A stretch of DNA of 64,000 nt from Hungatella sp. (lineage in GTDB: Bacteria; Bacillota; Clostridia; Lachnospirales; Lachnospiraceae). Shown in pieces: positions 1 through 9,400 of this stretch. Within the stretch, counting starts at the first letter, position 1. Each line of letters starts with the position of its first letter. The notes beneath the pieces are model-generated. The model ran no database searches, was not told the origin of the DNA, and saw nothing but the letters and a program-made list of their open reading frames with translations. The stretch lies in the NCBI GenBank assembly GCA_022792815.1, contig JAAWBS010000009.1, forward strand, positions 62,001 to 126,000. The letters run 5' to 3'. The position numbers and the translations under genes are program-made.

Positions 1-1
1 T

Positions 2-154
2 TTCGGCACACCGGATGAGATCCTGAGAGATCAGGTTCTGGAAAAGGTATTTGGACTTACCGTCGGCAGAGGAGTCGGAGGCCGCGGGGAGATCCATTAC
101 TGGTTCGAGCGAGGCGCAGGGAGGGGAAAAAACCCTCTTTACCAATCCCCATGA
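2..154 (+). CDS. ABC transporter ATPase, C-terminal tail (partial, 5' cut by window)
   Basis: An open frame enters the window at base 2 and stops at TGA 152-154, about 50 residues. The stretch GTPDEILRDQVLEKVFGL resembles the C-terminal end of cobalamin/siderophore-type ABC ATPases, where a G-x-P-x-E-(I/V)-L segment is followed by a helix ending in VFG. No Walker or signature motif is visible because the upstream part is missing, so the family call rests on this tail only. The tail after it (GRGEIHYWFERG) is not one I recognise. It could be another ATPase subfamily. Confidence 0.5.
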   Translation, partial: FGTPDEILRDQVLEKVFGLTVGRGVGGRGEIHYWFERGAGRGKNPLYQSP

Positions 155-167
155 TCTATGCTATAAT
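139..167 (+). promoter_or_regulatory. Putative sigma-A promoter for pyrH
   Basis: A perfect -10 hexamer TATAAT lies at 162-167. A weak -35 (TTACCA, 139-144) sits 17 bp upstream and overlaps the end of the preceding ORF. The pyrH start is about 30 bp downstream with a strong AAAGGAG. It may drive the pyrH-frr-uppS housekeeping run. Confidence 0.5.
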
Positions 168-198
168 TGGGAGGAGTAAACAAAGGAGATTTTGACAT

Positions 199-900
199 AT
201 GAAGTGGAATCGGGTATTGCTGAAATTAAGCGGTGAGGCCCTTGCCGGCCCGAAAAAGACAGGTTTCGATGAGGACACGGTAAAGGAAGTGGCCAGACAG
301 GTTCATAGATCGGTCGAGGCGGGAGTGGAGATCGGCATCGTCATCGGGGGCGGCAACTTCTGGAGAGGCCGCACCAGCAGCGCCATCGACCGGACGAAGG
401 CAGATCAGATCGGTATGCTGGCCACGGTGATGAACTGTATCTATGTGTCGGAGATTTTCCGCAACCAGGGGATGAAGACCGAGATTCTGACGCCCTTTTC
501 CTGCGGCTCCATGACGAAACCGTTCTCCAAAGACCTGGCCAATGAGTGCTTTTCCCAGGGAAAGATCGTATTCTTCGCAGGCGGAACCGGACACCCCTAT
601 TTTTCCACAGATACCGGCATCACCCTGCGGGCTGTGGAGATGGATGCTGACGTGATCCTTCTGGCCAAGTCCGTAGACGGAGTCTACGACAGCGATCCGG
701 CCGTGAACCCGGATGCCAGAAAGTATGACACCATATCCATCGAAGAGGTGATCGCAAAGAAACTGGCGGTGGTAGATCTGACGGCATCCATCATGTGTAT
801 GGAGCACAAGATGCCCATGGCCGTCTTCGATTTAAACGAGCCGGGCGCCATTGCAGACGCGATGCAGGGAAAGATAAACGGTACCATTGTCACCGTATAA
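199..900 (+). CDS. pyrH: UMP kinase
   Basis: Cytosolic UMP kinase that phosphorylates UMP to UDP with ATP, feeding RNA, DNA and nucleotide-sugar synthesis. It belongs to the amino-acid-kinase fold. The N-terminal KLSGEAL (residues 9-15) and the glycine-rich IGGGNFWRGR (about 49-58) are the nucleotide and UMP binding loops, and LLAKSVDGVYDSDP lies near 155-168. At 233 aa it is close to the usual 235-245. The ATG at 199 follows AAAGGAGATTTTGACAT, a clear ribosome site. frr follows 61 bp later, a pairing common in Bacillota. The family is usually UTP-inhibited and GTP-activated; that is family knowledge, not read from this sequence. Confidence 0.97.
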   Translation: MKWNRVLLKLSGEALAGPKKTGFDEDTVKEVARQVHRSVEAGVEIGIVIGGGNFWRGRTSSAIDRTKADQIGMLATVMNCIYVSEIFRNQGMKTEILTPFSCGSMTKPFSKDLANECFSQGKIVFFAGGTGHPYFSTDTGITLRAVEMDADVILLAKSVDGVYDSDPAVNPDARKYDTISIEEVIAKKLAVVDLTASIMCMEHKMPMAVFDLNEPGAIADAMQGKINGTIVTV

Positions 901-961
901 GTAAAAAAGCCCTCAGGGCATACCAAGACGTCCGGAAGATGTGGACAAGAAGGAGGAGATT

Positions 962-1516
962 ATGCAGGAGAAATTAAACTATTACGAGGAAAAGATGAAC
1001 AAATCCCTGGATGCGCTGCAGAGCGAGTACGGTTCCATCCGGGCAGGACGGGCCAATCCCCATGTTCTGGACAAGATTAAAGTGGACTATTACGGAACTC
1101 CCACTCCTATCCAGCAGGTAGGCAACATCTCCGTGCCCGAGGCCCGTATGATCGTGATTCAGCCGTGGGAGAAGAGCCTGTTAAAGGCCATTGAGAAGGC
1201 CATTCTAACCTCGGATCTGGGGATCAACCCGACCAACGACGGCACCATGATCCGTCTGGTCTTCCCGGAGCTGACCGAGGAGCGCAGAAAAGTGCTGGCA
1301 AAAGAGGTAAAGAAAAAAGGAGACGCCGCCAAGGTCGCCATCCGCAATATCCGCCGGGATGCCAACGATACCTTTAAGAAGATGGAGAAGGCCGGGGAGA
1401 TGTCCGAGGACGATCTGGAGCTGGCCAACAACAAGATCCAGAAGATGACAGACAAGATGACAGAGAAAGTGGACAAGGCTGTGGAAGCCAAGACAAAAGA
1501 GATCCTTACAGTATAG
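962..1516 (+). CDS. frr: Ribosome recycling factor
   Basis: RRF splits post-termination 70S complexes together with EF-G. The protein has the typical motifs GSIRAGRANPHVLD, PTPIQQVGNI and the C-terminal basic helix-rich segment with RRDAND. The ORF track begins at a GTG (941), but AAGGAGGAG directly precedes ATG 962. That start gives 184 aa, the standard family length, so I move the start there. It sits between pyrH and uppS, the common order in Firmicutes. Nothing unusual is visible. Confidence 0.97.
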   Translation: MQEKLNYYEEKMNKSLDALQSEYGSIRAGRANPHVLDKIKVDYYGTPTPIQQVGNISVPEARMIVIQPWEKSLLKAIEKAILTSDLGINPTNDGTMIRLVFPELTEERRKVLAKEVKKKGDAAKVAIRNIRRDANDTFKKMEKAGEMSEDDLELANNKIQKMTDKMTEKVDKAVEAKTKEILTV

Positions 1517-1583
1517 AAAGGACAGGGGCGGGGAGGAGAAGATCACCTGCCCCTTATGTGCGCAGGAGGACAAGGAGGCACGG

Positions 1584-2297
1584 ATGAGTTTGGAAAATAT
1601 GGTCATACCGGAACATGTGGCGGTGATTTTGGACGGCAACGGCCGCTGGGCAAAGAAGCGGGGGTTGCCACGGGCTATGGGCCACAAGGCCGGGTGTGAG
1701 ACTCTGGAAAAGATGGTGAGAGTGGCTTCAGACGTGGGAATTCGATATTTTACGGTCTACGGCTTCTCCACGGAGAACTGGAAGCGATCCGAGGAGGAAG
1801 TGGGGGCTCTCATGCAGCTGTTTCGCTACTATATGGTGCGCCTCCTAAAGATTGCTTCTGCCAACAACGTGAGAGTGAAGATGATAGGAGAAAAAAGCCG
1901 GTTCGCCCCGGACATCATCAAGGGGATCGACAATCTGGTGGAGAAAACCAGGGATAACACAGGGATGACGTTCATCATTGCCATCAATTACGGCGGAAGG
2001 GACGAGATCCTGCGGGCCGCCAAGAAGCTGGCCGGCGTGTATCAGGAGTCGGGAGCAGATATCCGGTCCGTAGATGAGGCAGAATTTGCCTCTTACCTGG
2101 ACACGGCAGGCATCCCGGATCCGGATCTGATGATCCGGACCAGCGGGGAGATGAGGCTGTCCAACTATCTTCTGTGGCAGCTGGCCTACTCGGAGTTTTA
2201 TATCACCGATTGCCTGTGGCCTGATTTTAATCAGGAAGAATTAGAAAAAGCCATCCTTGCGTATAATAGCAGAGAACGCAGATTTGGCGGCAGATGA
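1584..2297 (+). CDS. uppS: Isoprenyl (undecaprenyl) diphosphate synthase
   Basis: Cis-prenyltransferase that adds isopentenyl units to farnesyl diphosphate, giving the C55 lipid carrier used for peptidoglycan and the polysaccharides encoded further on. DGNGRWAKKRG (residues 17-27) holds the Mg-binding Asp17 and diphosphate-binding loop. IRTSGEMRLSNYLLWQ and the following YSEFY form the C-terminal signature. The length of 237 aa is slightly short of the usual 240-255 but complete. Its stop overlaps the longest possible cdsA frame, so the two are closely linked. The neighbours dxr and ispG make the precursor units. Confidence 0.96.
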   Translation: MSLENMVIPEHVAVILDGNGRWAKKRGLPRAMGHKAGCETLEKMVRVASDVGIRYFTVYGFSTENWKRSEEEVGALMQLFRYYMVRLLKIASANNVRVKMIGEKSRFAPDIIKGIDNLVEKTRDNTGMTFIIAINYGGRDEILRAAKKLAGVYQESGADIRSVDEAEFASYLDTAGIPDPDLMIRTSGEMRLSNYLLWQLAYSEFYITDCLWPDFNQEELEKAILAYNSRERRFGGR

Positions 2298-2317
2298 AAG
2301 GCGTAGGAGGGATCCAT

Positions 2318-3118
2318 ATGTTTACGACCCGGTTGATTAGCGGAATTATCCTGGTGGGCCTGGCGGTTCTCATCGTGGGGGCCGGAGGAAGTATCCTGTT
2401 TGCAGTAAACGGAGCCATCTCCATGGCAGGCCTGTTTGAACTGTATCGGGTGCTCAAGATCGAGAAAAAGCCTCTTGCAGCCGTCGGGTATCTGGCCTGT
2501 GCCTTTTACTACGGCCTGATCTGGTTTGACGGCCATCGGTACGTGACACTGTTGGCCATCGGCACCCTGATGTGTCTCATGAGCATCTATGTGTTCACCT
2601 TCCCAAAGTACAAGACCGAGGAGATCACGGCGGCTTTTTTCGGAGTATTCTATGTGGGGATCATGCTGTCCTATCTGTATCAGGTGCGGCAGATGCCCGA
2701 CGGCGGCTATCTGGTGTGGCTGGTCTTTTTCAGCTCCTGGGGCTGCGATACCTGCGCCTACTGCGCAGGCAAACTGTTTGGCAAGCACAAGATGACACCG
2801 GTCTTAAGCCCCAAGAAAACCGTGGAGGGAGCTGTCGGAGGCGTGTTGGGTTCCGCGGTTTTGGGGTACGGATACGCGGCTCTTCTGGGACATCAGATGA
2901 TGGAGTTAAACAATCCCTGCCTGGTCTGCGCCCTGGCCTGCGGTGTGGCGGCCCTGATCTCCCAGGTAGGCGACCTGGCGGCATCCGCCATCAAGAGGAA
3001 CCATCAGGTGAAGGACTACGGCCATCTGATCCCTGGACACGGCGGGATCCTGGACCGGTTTGACAGCATGATCTTCACGGCTCCGGCCGTCTATCTGGTA
3101 ATCACGCTGTTGACATAA
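2318..3118 (+). CDS. cdsA: Phosphatidate cytidylyltransferase (CDP-diacylglycerol synthase)
   Basis: Integral membrane enzyme that makes CDP-diacylglycerol from CTP and phosphatidic acid. Several hydrophobic segments run along the protein. The C-terminal signature GDLAASAIKRNHQVKDYG followed by PGHGGILDRFDS is diagnostic, and SPKKTVEG is the upstream conserved loop. The track starts at 2294, but TAGGAGGGATCCAT precedes ATG 2318, which gives a 266-aa protein of normal length, so I prefer that start. It lies between uppS and dxr in the usual order. Confidence 0.95.
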   Translation: MFTTRLISGIILVGLAVLIVGAGGSILFAVNGAISMAGLFELYRVLKIEKKPLAAVGYLACAFYYGLIWFDGHRYVTLLAIGTLMCLMSIYVFTFPKYKTEEITAAFFGVFYVGIMLSYLYQVRQMPDGGYLVWLVFFSSWGCDTCAYCAGKLFGKHKMTPVLSPKKTVEGAVGGVLGSAVLGYGYAALLGHQMMELNNPCLVCALACGVAALISQVGDLAASAIKRNHQVKDYGHLIPGHGGILDRFDSMIFTAPAVYLVITLLT

Positions 3119-3129
3119 GAGGGAGAGCT

Positions 3130-4272
3130 ATGAAAACAATAACAATTCTCGGATCCACAGGATCCATCGGCACCCAGACTCTGGAGGTTGTGAGACAAAA
3201 CGGGGACATCCGAATCTGCGCCCTAGCTGCGCGCAGCAACGCAAAGCTTTTAGAAAAGCAGATCAGAGAATTTCGTCCGTCTCTGGCCTGTCTGTGGGAC
3301 GAGGCAAAGGCAAAAGAGTTGAGGACCGCCGTGGCAGACCTGCCCGTGCAGGTGGTGTGCGGCATGGAAGGGCTTCTTAAAGCAGCCACAGAGAGAGAGG
3401 CTCAGATCGTGGTGACGGCCATGGTGGGGATGATCGGAATCCGTCCCACCATCGCGGCCATGGAGGCCGGGAAAGACATCGCTCTGGCCAACAAGGAGAC
3501 CCTGGTGACTGCAGGCCATATCATCATGCCGCTGGCAAAGAAGACAGGAGTTCGGATCCTTCCGGTGGACAGTGAGCACAGCGCCGTCTTTCAGTGTCTA
3601 AACGGAGAGGATCACAGACAGATTCACAAGGTTCTCCTGACCGCCTCCGGCGGACCCTTCCGGGGCAGGACTTTAGACGAGATGAGAGAGGTACAGCCGG
3701 AAGATGCCTTAAAGCATCCCAACTGGTCTATGGGGCGAAAGATCACCATCGATTCCTCCACCATGGTCAACAAAGGACTGGAGGTGATGGAGGCCAAGTG
3801 GCTGTTCGGTGTGCAGATGGACCAGGTACAGGTAGTGGTCCAGCCTAAAAGCATCATCCACTCCATGGTGGAATTTGAGGACGGAGCGGTCATGGCGCAG
3901 CTTGGGACTCCCGACATGAAGCTGCCGATTCAGTATGCCCTCTACTACCCCGAGAGGCGGTTTCTCCCCGGAGAAAAGCTGGATTTCTGGGCCCTGAACC
4001 AGATCGCTTTCGAGAAACCGGATTTTGACAATTTTCCCGGGCTCTCTCTGGCTTACGAGGCGGGAAAGACCGGAGGCTCCCTGCCCACGGTGTACAACGC
4101 GGCCAACGAATTTGCGGTCAATGAATTTTTAAACAGAAGAATCCCCTATCCGGGGATCGTGGAGATGATAAAGAAGGCCATGGAGTGTCATCAGAGAGTG
4201 GCTGATCCCTCTCTTGAGCAGATCCTTGAGACAGAACAGGAGACTTATGAGCTGCTGAAAGGCGGCTTATAG
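3130..4272 (+). CDS. dxr: 1-deoxy-D-xylulose 5-phosphate reductoisomerase
   Basis: Second enzyme of the MEP isoprenoid pathway; it rearranges and reduces DXP to MEP with NADPH. The N-terminal GSTGSIGTQTLEV is the NADPH-binding loop, LANKETLVTAG follows near residue 120, and VDSEHSA carries metal- and substrate-binding residues. NWSMGRKITIDSSTMVNKGLE is the conserved catalytic loop. At 380 aa it is full length. The start follows GAGGGAGAGCT. With ispG in the same run, two MEP enzymes feed UppS. Confidence 0.97.
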   Translation: MKTITILGSTGSIGTQTLEVVRQNGDIRICALAARSNAKLLEKQIREFRPSLACLWDEAKAKELRTAVADLPVQVVCGMEGLLKAATEREAQIVVTAMVGMIGIRPTIAAMEAGKDIALANKETLVTAGHIIMPLAKKTGVRILPVDSEHSAVFQCLNGEDHRQIHKVLLTASGGPFRGRTLDEMREVQPEDALKHPNWSMGRKITIDSSTMVNKGLEVMEAKWLFGVQMDQVQVVVQPKSIIHSMVEFEDGAVMAQLGTPDMKLPIQYALYYPERRFLPGEKLDFWALNQIAFEKPDFDNFPGLSLAYEAGKTGGSLPTVYNAANEFAVNEFLNRRIPYPGIVEMIKKAMECHQRVADPSLEQILETEQETYELLKGGL

Positions 4273-4307
4273 CAAACAGTGAAATCAGAGACAGAAAGGA
4301 TTGAGAT

Positions 4308-5366
4308 ATGAGCATCATTGTGGCGGTTCTCGTGTTTGGAATGATCATTCTGATTCACGAGTTTGGACATTTTATCGTGGCAAAGCAATGCGGCATCGGT
4401 GTGTTGGAGTTTTCCATCGGTATGGGGCCGAGACTGTTTTGTGTCACCAGAGGGGAGACCAGATATTCCATCAAGATTTTTCCCTTTGGCGGCTCCTGTA
4501 TGATGCTGGGGGAAGATGAAAACGACAAAGATCCAAGAGCATTTAACAATAAATCCGTGTGGGCCCGGATCGCGGTCATCGCGGCCGGCCCGGTGTTTAA
4601 CTTTATTCTGGCCTTTTTTCTGGCTCTGGTGATCATCCATGTGGCAGGTCATGACGCCCCCAGGCTGACGGGAGTCCTTGACGGTATGCCGGCCCAGGAG
4701 CAGGGGCTGGAGGCAGGGGATCTGATCACGAAGCTGAATCGGGAGAGGGTGGTGGTGTATCGGGATATCACCATGTACATGATGCTGCACCCCTCAGACC
4801 CTGTGACGGTGGAATATGTGAGGACCCTAAAGGACGGAAGGAGTGAGACCCGGACCGCCCGCCTGGTTCCACGGTATTCCGAGGAGTATCAGGCCTATAT
4901 GCTGGGTATCCAGGCCAACGCTTATCGGGAACCGGTGACCGGAGTCGCGGACACGGTGAGATACGGTGCTTATGAGGTCGTTTACTGGGTGAAGACAGCC
5001 ATAAAGAGCATCCAGATGATGTTTCGCGGGCAGGTGAAGCCGGACGACATCGCGGGTCCGGTGCGGATGGTCAGCATCATCGACGAGACCGTGGAGGAGA
5101 ACCGGCAGTACGGCATGGAGATGGTATTGCTGAATTTGATCAATCTGTGTGTGCTCTTAAGCGCCAACTTAGGGGTGATGAATCTCCTTCCCATCCCGGC
5201 CTTGGACGGAGGACGTCTGGCTTTCCTGGCTGTGGAGGCCGTCAGAGGCAAACCCATCGACAAGGAAAAAGAGGGGATGGTCCATATGGCGGGAATGGTG
5301 CTGCTCATGGGACTGATGGTGTTTGTGCTGTTTAATGATATTGCGCTGCTGTTTTTCCGAAAATAG
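4308..5366 (+). CDS. rseP: RseP-type site-2 zinc metalloprotease (M50)
   Basis: Membrane-embedded protease that cleaves transmembrane anchors such as anti-sigma factors or signal-peptide remnants. HEFGH at residues 17-21 inside the first membrane helix is the zinc site, and NLLPIPALDGGRL near residue 297 supplies the third ligand in the LDG motif. A single PDZ-like region lies between, around residues 110-190, as usual for Gram-positive forms. The length of 352 aa is normal. The start has a modest AAAGGATTGAGAT site. Its substrate cannot be told from this window. The gene is also called rasP or yluC in bacilli. Confidence 0.93.
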   Translation: MSIIVAVLVFGMIILIHEFGHFIVAKQCGIGVLEFSIGMGPRLFCVTRGETRYSIKIFPFGGSCMMLGEDENDKDPRAFNNKSVWARIAVIAAGPVFNFILAFFLALVIIHVAGHDAPRLTGVLDGMPAQEQGLEAGDLITKLNRERVVVYRDITMYMMLHPSDPVTVEYVRTLKDGRSETRTARLVPRYSEEYQAYMLGIQANAYREPVTGVADTVRYGAYEVVYWVKTAIKSIQMMFRGQVKPDDIAGPVRMVSIIDETVEENRQYGMEMVLLNLINLCVLLSANLGVMNLLPIPALDGGRLAFLAVEAVRGKPIDKEKEGMVHMAGMVLLMGLMVFVLFNDIALLFFRK

Positions 5367-5380
5367 AAAGGGGATTCGGA

Positions 5381-6451
5381 ATGATGGAGAGGATGAGGAC
5401 AAAAGAGATACGGATCGGGGATCGGGTGATCGGAGGCGGGAATCCGATTCTGATTCAATCTATGTGTAATACGAAGACAGAGGATGTGGAAGGCACGGTG
5501 GATCAGATCCTTAAACTGGAGAGGGCAGGGTGTGAGATCATCCGGGTGGCAGTGCCTACTATGGAGGCGGCCGAGAGCCTAAAAGAGATCAAAGGACGGA
5601 TTCATATTCCGCTGGTGGCGGACATTCATTTTGATTATCGGCTGGCTGTCGCGGCTATGGAACATGGGGCGGACAAGATCCGGATCAATCCGGGGAATAT
5701 CGGTTCTGCCGACCGGGTCAGGACCGTGGTGGAGAAGGCAAAAGAGCTTGATATTCCCATAAGGGTCGGGGTCAACAGCGGTTCTCTGGAAAAACATCTG
5801 ATCGAGAAATACGGAGGTGTCACGGCGGAAGGCATCGTGGAGAGTGCCCTGGACAAAGTGCGGATGGTGGAGGACATGGGATATGAGAACCTGGTCATCA
5901 GCATCAAGTCCTCCGATGTGATGATGTGTGTGAAGGCCCATGAAATCATCGCCGGACAGACCCTCTATCCCCTCCATGTGGGGATCACGGAGGCAGGGAC
6001 TCTGACTGCCGGCAACATCAAGTCAGCCATCGGGCTGGGACTGATCTTAAATCAGGGCATCGGAGATACCATCCGGGTGTCGCTCACCGGGGAACCGGTG
6101 GAGGAGGTCAAGTCGGCGAAACTGATCCTTAAGACTCTGGGCCTGAGAAAAGGCGGAGTGACGGTGGTGTCCTGTCCCACATGCGGAAGGACCAGGATCG
6201 ATCTCATCGGCCTGGCGGGACAGGTGGAGACCATGGTGACGGAGTTTGACGACTTGGATGTGAAGGTAGCCGTCATGGGCTGCGTAGTCAACGGACCCGG
6301 GGAGGCCAGAGAGGCAGATGTGGGCATCGCCGGAGGAGTCGGGGAAGGACTTCTCATCCGGAAGGGGAAAGTGATCCGGAAGCTTCCGGAGGCAGAGCTT
6401 ATGCCGGCACTGAGAGAGGAACTGTTAAACTTGAGAGCAAATCAGGAGTGA
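5381..6451 (+). CDS. ispG: 4-hydroxy-3-methylbut-2-en-1-yl diphosphate synthase
   Basis: MEP-pathway [4Fe-4S] enzyme that turns the cyclic diphosphate MEcPP into HMBPP. QSMCNTKTEDV near the N-terminus marks the TIM barrel. SCPTCGR and MGCVVNGPGEA carry the three cluster cysteines. At 356 aa it is the short bacterial form. ATG codons at 5381, 5384 and 5393 are all possible; I keep the first because AAAGGGG sits just before it. It follows rseP by 14 bp and precedes polC by 4 bp, so co-transcription is likely. Confidence 0.96.
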   Translation: MMERMRTKEIRIGDRVIGGGNPILIQSMCNTKTEDVEGTVDQILKLERAGCEIIRVAVPTMEAAESLKEIKGRIHIPLVADIHFDYRLAVAAMEHGADKIRINPGNIGSADRVRTVVEKAKELDIPIRVGVNSGSLEKHLIEKYGGVTAEGIVESALDKVRMVEDMGYENLVISIKSSDVMMCVKAHEIIAGQTLYPLHVGITEAGTLTAGNIKSAIGLGLILNQGIGDTIRVSLTGEPVEEVKSAKLILKTLGLRKGGVTVVSCPTCGRTRIDLIGLAGQVETMVTEFDDLDVKVAVMGCVVNGPGEAREADVGIAGGVGEGLLIRKGKVIRKLPEAELMPALREELLNLRANQE

Positions 6452-6455
6452 CGAT

Positions 6456-9400
6456 ATGGCCAAAAAATTTCCGGAAGTATTTCCGGATCTGCATATGACG
6501 GCTGAGATGGAGGAGCTTTTAAAACTGGTGGATGTAGAGCGGGTCTGTGCCTCCAGGGATAGAAGCTCTCTTCGTATCTATATCAACAGCCAGAGACTGA
6601 TCCACAAGAAGAACATCTATGATCTGGAGCGGGGGATTCGGGACCAATTATTTCCCGGGAAAAAACTGACCGTCAAGGTCGTGGAGAAATACACCTTGTC
6701 CGGACAGTATAACCCTCAGAAACTGTTTCAGGTCTATCGGGACAGTATATTGCTGGAGTTAAAAAATTACAGCATCGTGGAGTACAATATCCTGAGAAAG
6801 GCGGAGTTTGTCTTCCCCGAGGACCATGTGCTTCGTCTGACCGTGGAGAATAATCCGGTGCTTCGGGAGAAGACGGGAGATCTAAAGAGAGTGCTGGAAA
6901 AGGTGTTCCATGAGCGCTGCGGGCTGCCTGTCAACGTGGAATATGAGTTTACGGAGGTTTCGGAGAGCCTGCTGATCCGCCAGAGAGAGGCCCAGGTCCA
7001 AAAAGAGGTGGCGGAGCGGCTTAAGAAAAATCTGGCGGCCTCCGGCCTCGTCGAGGCCGCAAAAGCGGCAGCGAAGGGGGAGCGCGGTGCAGACTCCTCC
7101 GGAGGGGCTCCCTGGGATCAGATCATGGCTTCCGGGAAGGAAGCTTTGTCTTCCTCCCAGTCGGGAGAGGCAGCCGGCGGGTCGGCAGTCGGCAATCCTC
7201 AGGCCTTTAGCCGCGGGAAAAAGCCGTTTTCCAGAGACGGGAAAAAATTCGGATCCTACCAGAGAAAGAGCGACAACCCGGACGTGCTCTACGGCCGGGA
7301 TTTTGACGATGAATTCATCTCGGTACGGGACATCGCCGGGGAAATGGGGGAAGTGACTATCCGCGGACAGATCATTCAAACGGACAGCCGCCTGCTAAAC
7401 AGCGGGAAGACCATTGTCATCTTCGATGTCACGGACTTTACCGACACCATCACCGTCAAGCTGTTCGCCAGGGAGGACGCCCTGGAGGACATCAACAAGG
7501 CAGTGGTTGCGAAGCAGTTTATCAAACTGAAAGGCATGACCACCATCGACAAGTTTGACGGGGAGCTGACGATCGGCTCCGTGGTGGGGATGAAAAAATG
7601 TGAGGATTTCACCGGACAGCGAACCGACAACAGCCTGACCAAGCGGGTGGAGCTCCACTGCCACACCAAGATGAGCGATATGGACGGAGTGTCCGATGTA
7701 AAGGACATCATCAAGCGGGCGAAAAAGTGGGGGATGCCGGCCATCGCCGTCACAGATCACGGCTGTGTCCAGGCATTTCCCGATGCCAGCCACGCCCTGG
7801 ACAAAGGGGATTCCTTCAAGGTCATCTACGGGGTGGAGGGATATCTGGTAGACGATCTGAAACAGCTGGTGGAGAACAGCCGCAACCAGTCTTTTGACGA
7901 CCCTTATGTGGTCTTTGACATCGAGACCACCGGGTTTTCCCCGGTGAACAACCGGATCATCGAGATCGGAGCCGTCCGGGTGGAAGGCGGAGCCGTCACA
8001 GACCGGTTCAGCGCTTTCGTAAACCCGGACGAGCCCATCCCCTTCCGCATCGAGCAGCTGACGGGAATCAACGACTCCATGGTGCTTGGGGCGCCCAAGA
8101 TCGACAAGGTTCTGCCGGAGTTTCTGGATTTCTGCCAGGGAGCCGCCCTGGTGGCCCACAATGCCTCCTTTGACATCAGCTTTATCTCCAGAAATGCTGC
8201 TCTCCTGGGACTTAACTTTTCCCCTACAGTTCTGGATACCGTGGCTCTGGCCAGGATCCTTCTGCCCCAGTTAAACCGCTACAAGCTGGACACGGTGGCA
8301 AAAGCCCTGAATATCTCCCTGGAAAACCACCACCGGGCAGTGGACGACGCGGAGGCCACGGCTCATATTTTCGTGGCATTTTTAAAGATGTTAAAGGACC
8401 GGAACCTGACCTGTCTTGACGAGCTGAACCGGTTAAGTGAGCTGGACGCCGATGGGATCAAGAAGCTGCCGTCCTACCATGTGATCATTCTGGCCAAGAA
8501 CGATTTGGGGCGGACCAACCTTTACCGCCTGGTATCCTGGTCCCATATCAACTATTTCCACAGGGCTCCCAGGATTCCCAAAAGTCTGCTGGAGCAGTAC
8601 CGGGAAGGCCTGATCATCGGCTCTGCCTGCGAGGCAGGGGAGCTGTTTCAGGCAGTAATTCGAGGCGTGCCGGACGGGGAGCTGGGGCGCATCGTGAATT
8701 TTTATGACTATCTGGAGATTCAGCCTCTGGGCAATAATGCCTTTATGCTGCGGGACGAAAACAGCACCGTTGCCACAGAGGAGGATCTAAAGGATTTGAA
8801 CCGGAGGATCATCCACTTAGGGGAGCAGTTCGGAAAGCCGGTGTGCGCCACCTGCGACGTCCATTTTCTGAACCCGGAGGACGAGGTGTACCGCCGCATC
8901 ATCATGGCTGGCAAGGGATTTAAGGACAGCGACGACCAGGCCCCTCTGTACCTTCGGACCACCGAAGAGATGCTGGAGGAGTTCGCCTACCTCGGACCGG
9001 ACAAGGCGGAGGAGGTGGTCATCACCAACACCAGGCACATCGCCGACCAGTGTGAGTACATAGCCCCGGTGCGGCCTGACAAATGTCCCCCTGTCATCGA
9101 TAACTCCGACGAGACCTTGAGAGACATCTGCTATAACCGGGCCCACGAGCTCTACGGGGATCATCTTCCGGAGATTGTGGTGGAGCGGCTGGAGCGGGAG
9201 TTAAACTCCATCATCTCCAACGGGTTTGCGGTGATGTACATCATCGCCCAGAAGCTGGTGTGGAAGTCCAACGAGGACGGCTATCTGGTGGGATCCCGTG
9301 GTTCCGTAGGCTCCTCCCTGGTGGCCACAATGTCGGGAATCACTGAGGTCAACCCCTTAAGCCCTCACTATTACTGTCCCAAGTGTCACTACTCGGAGTT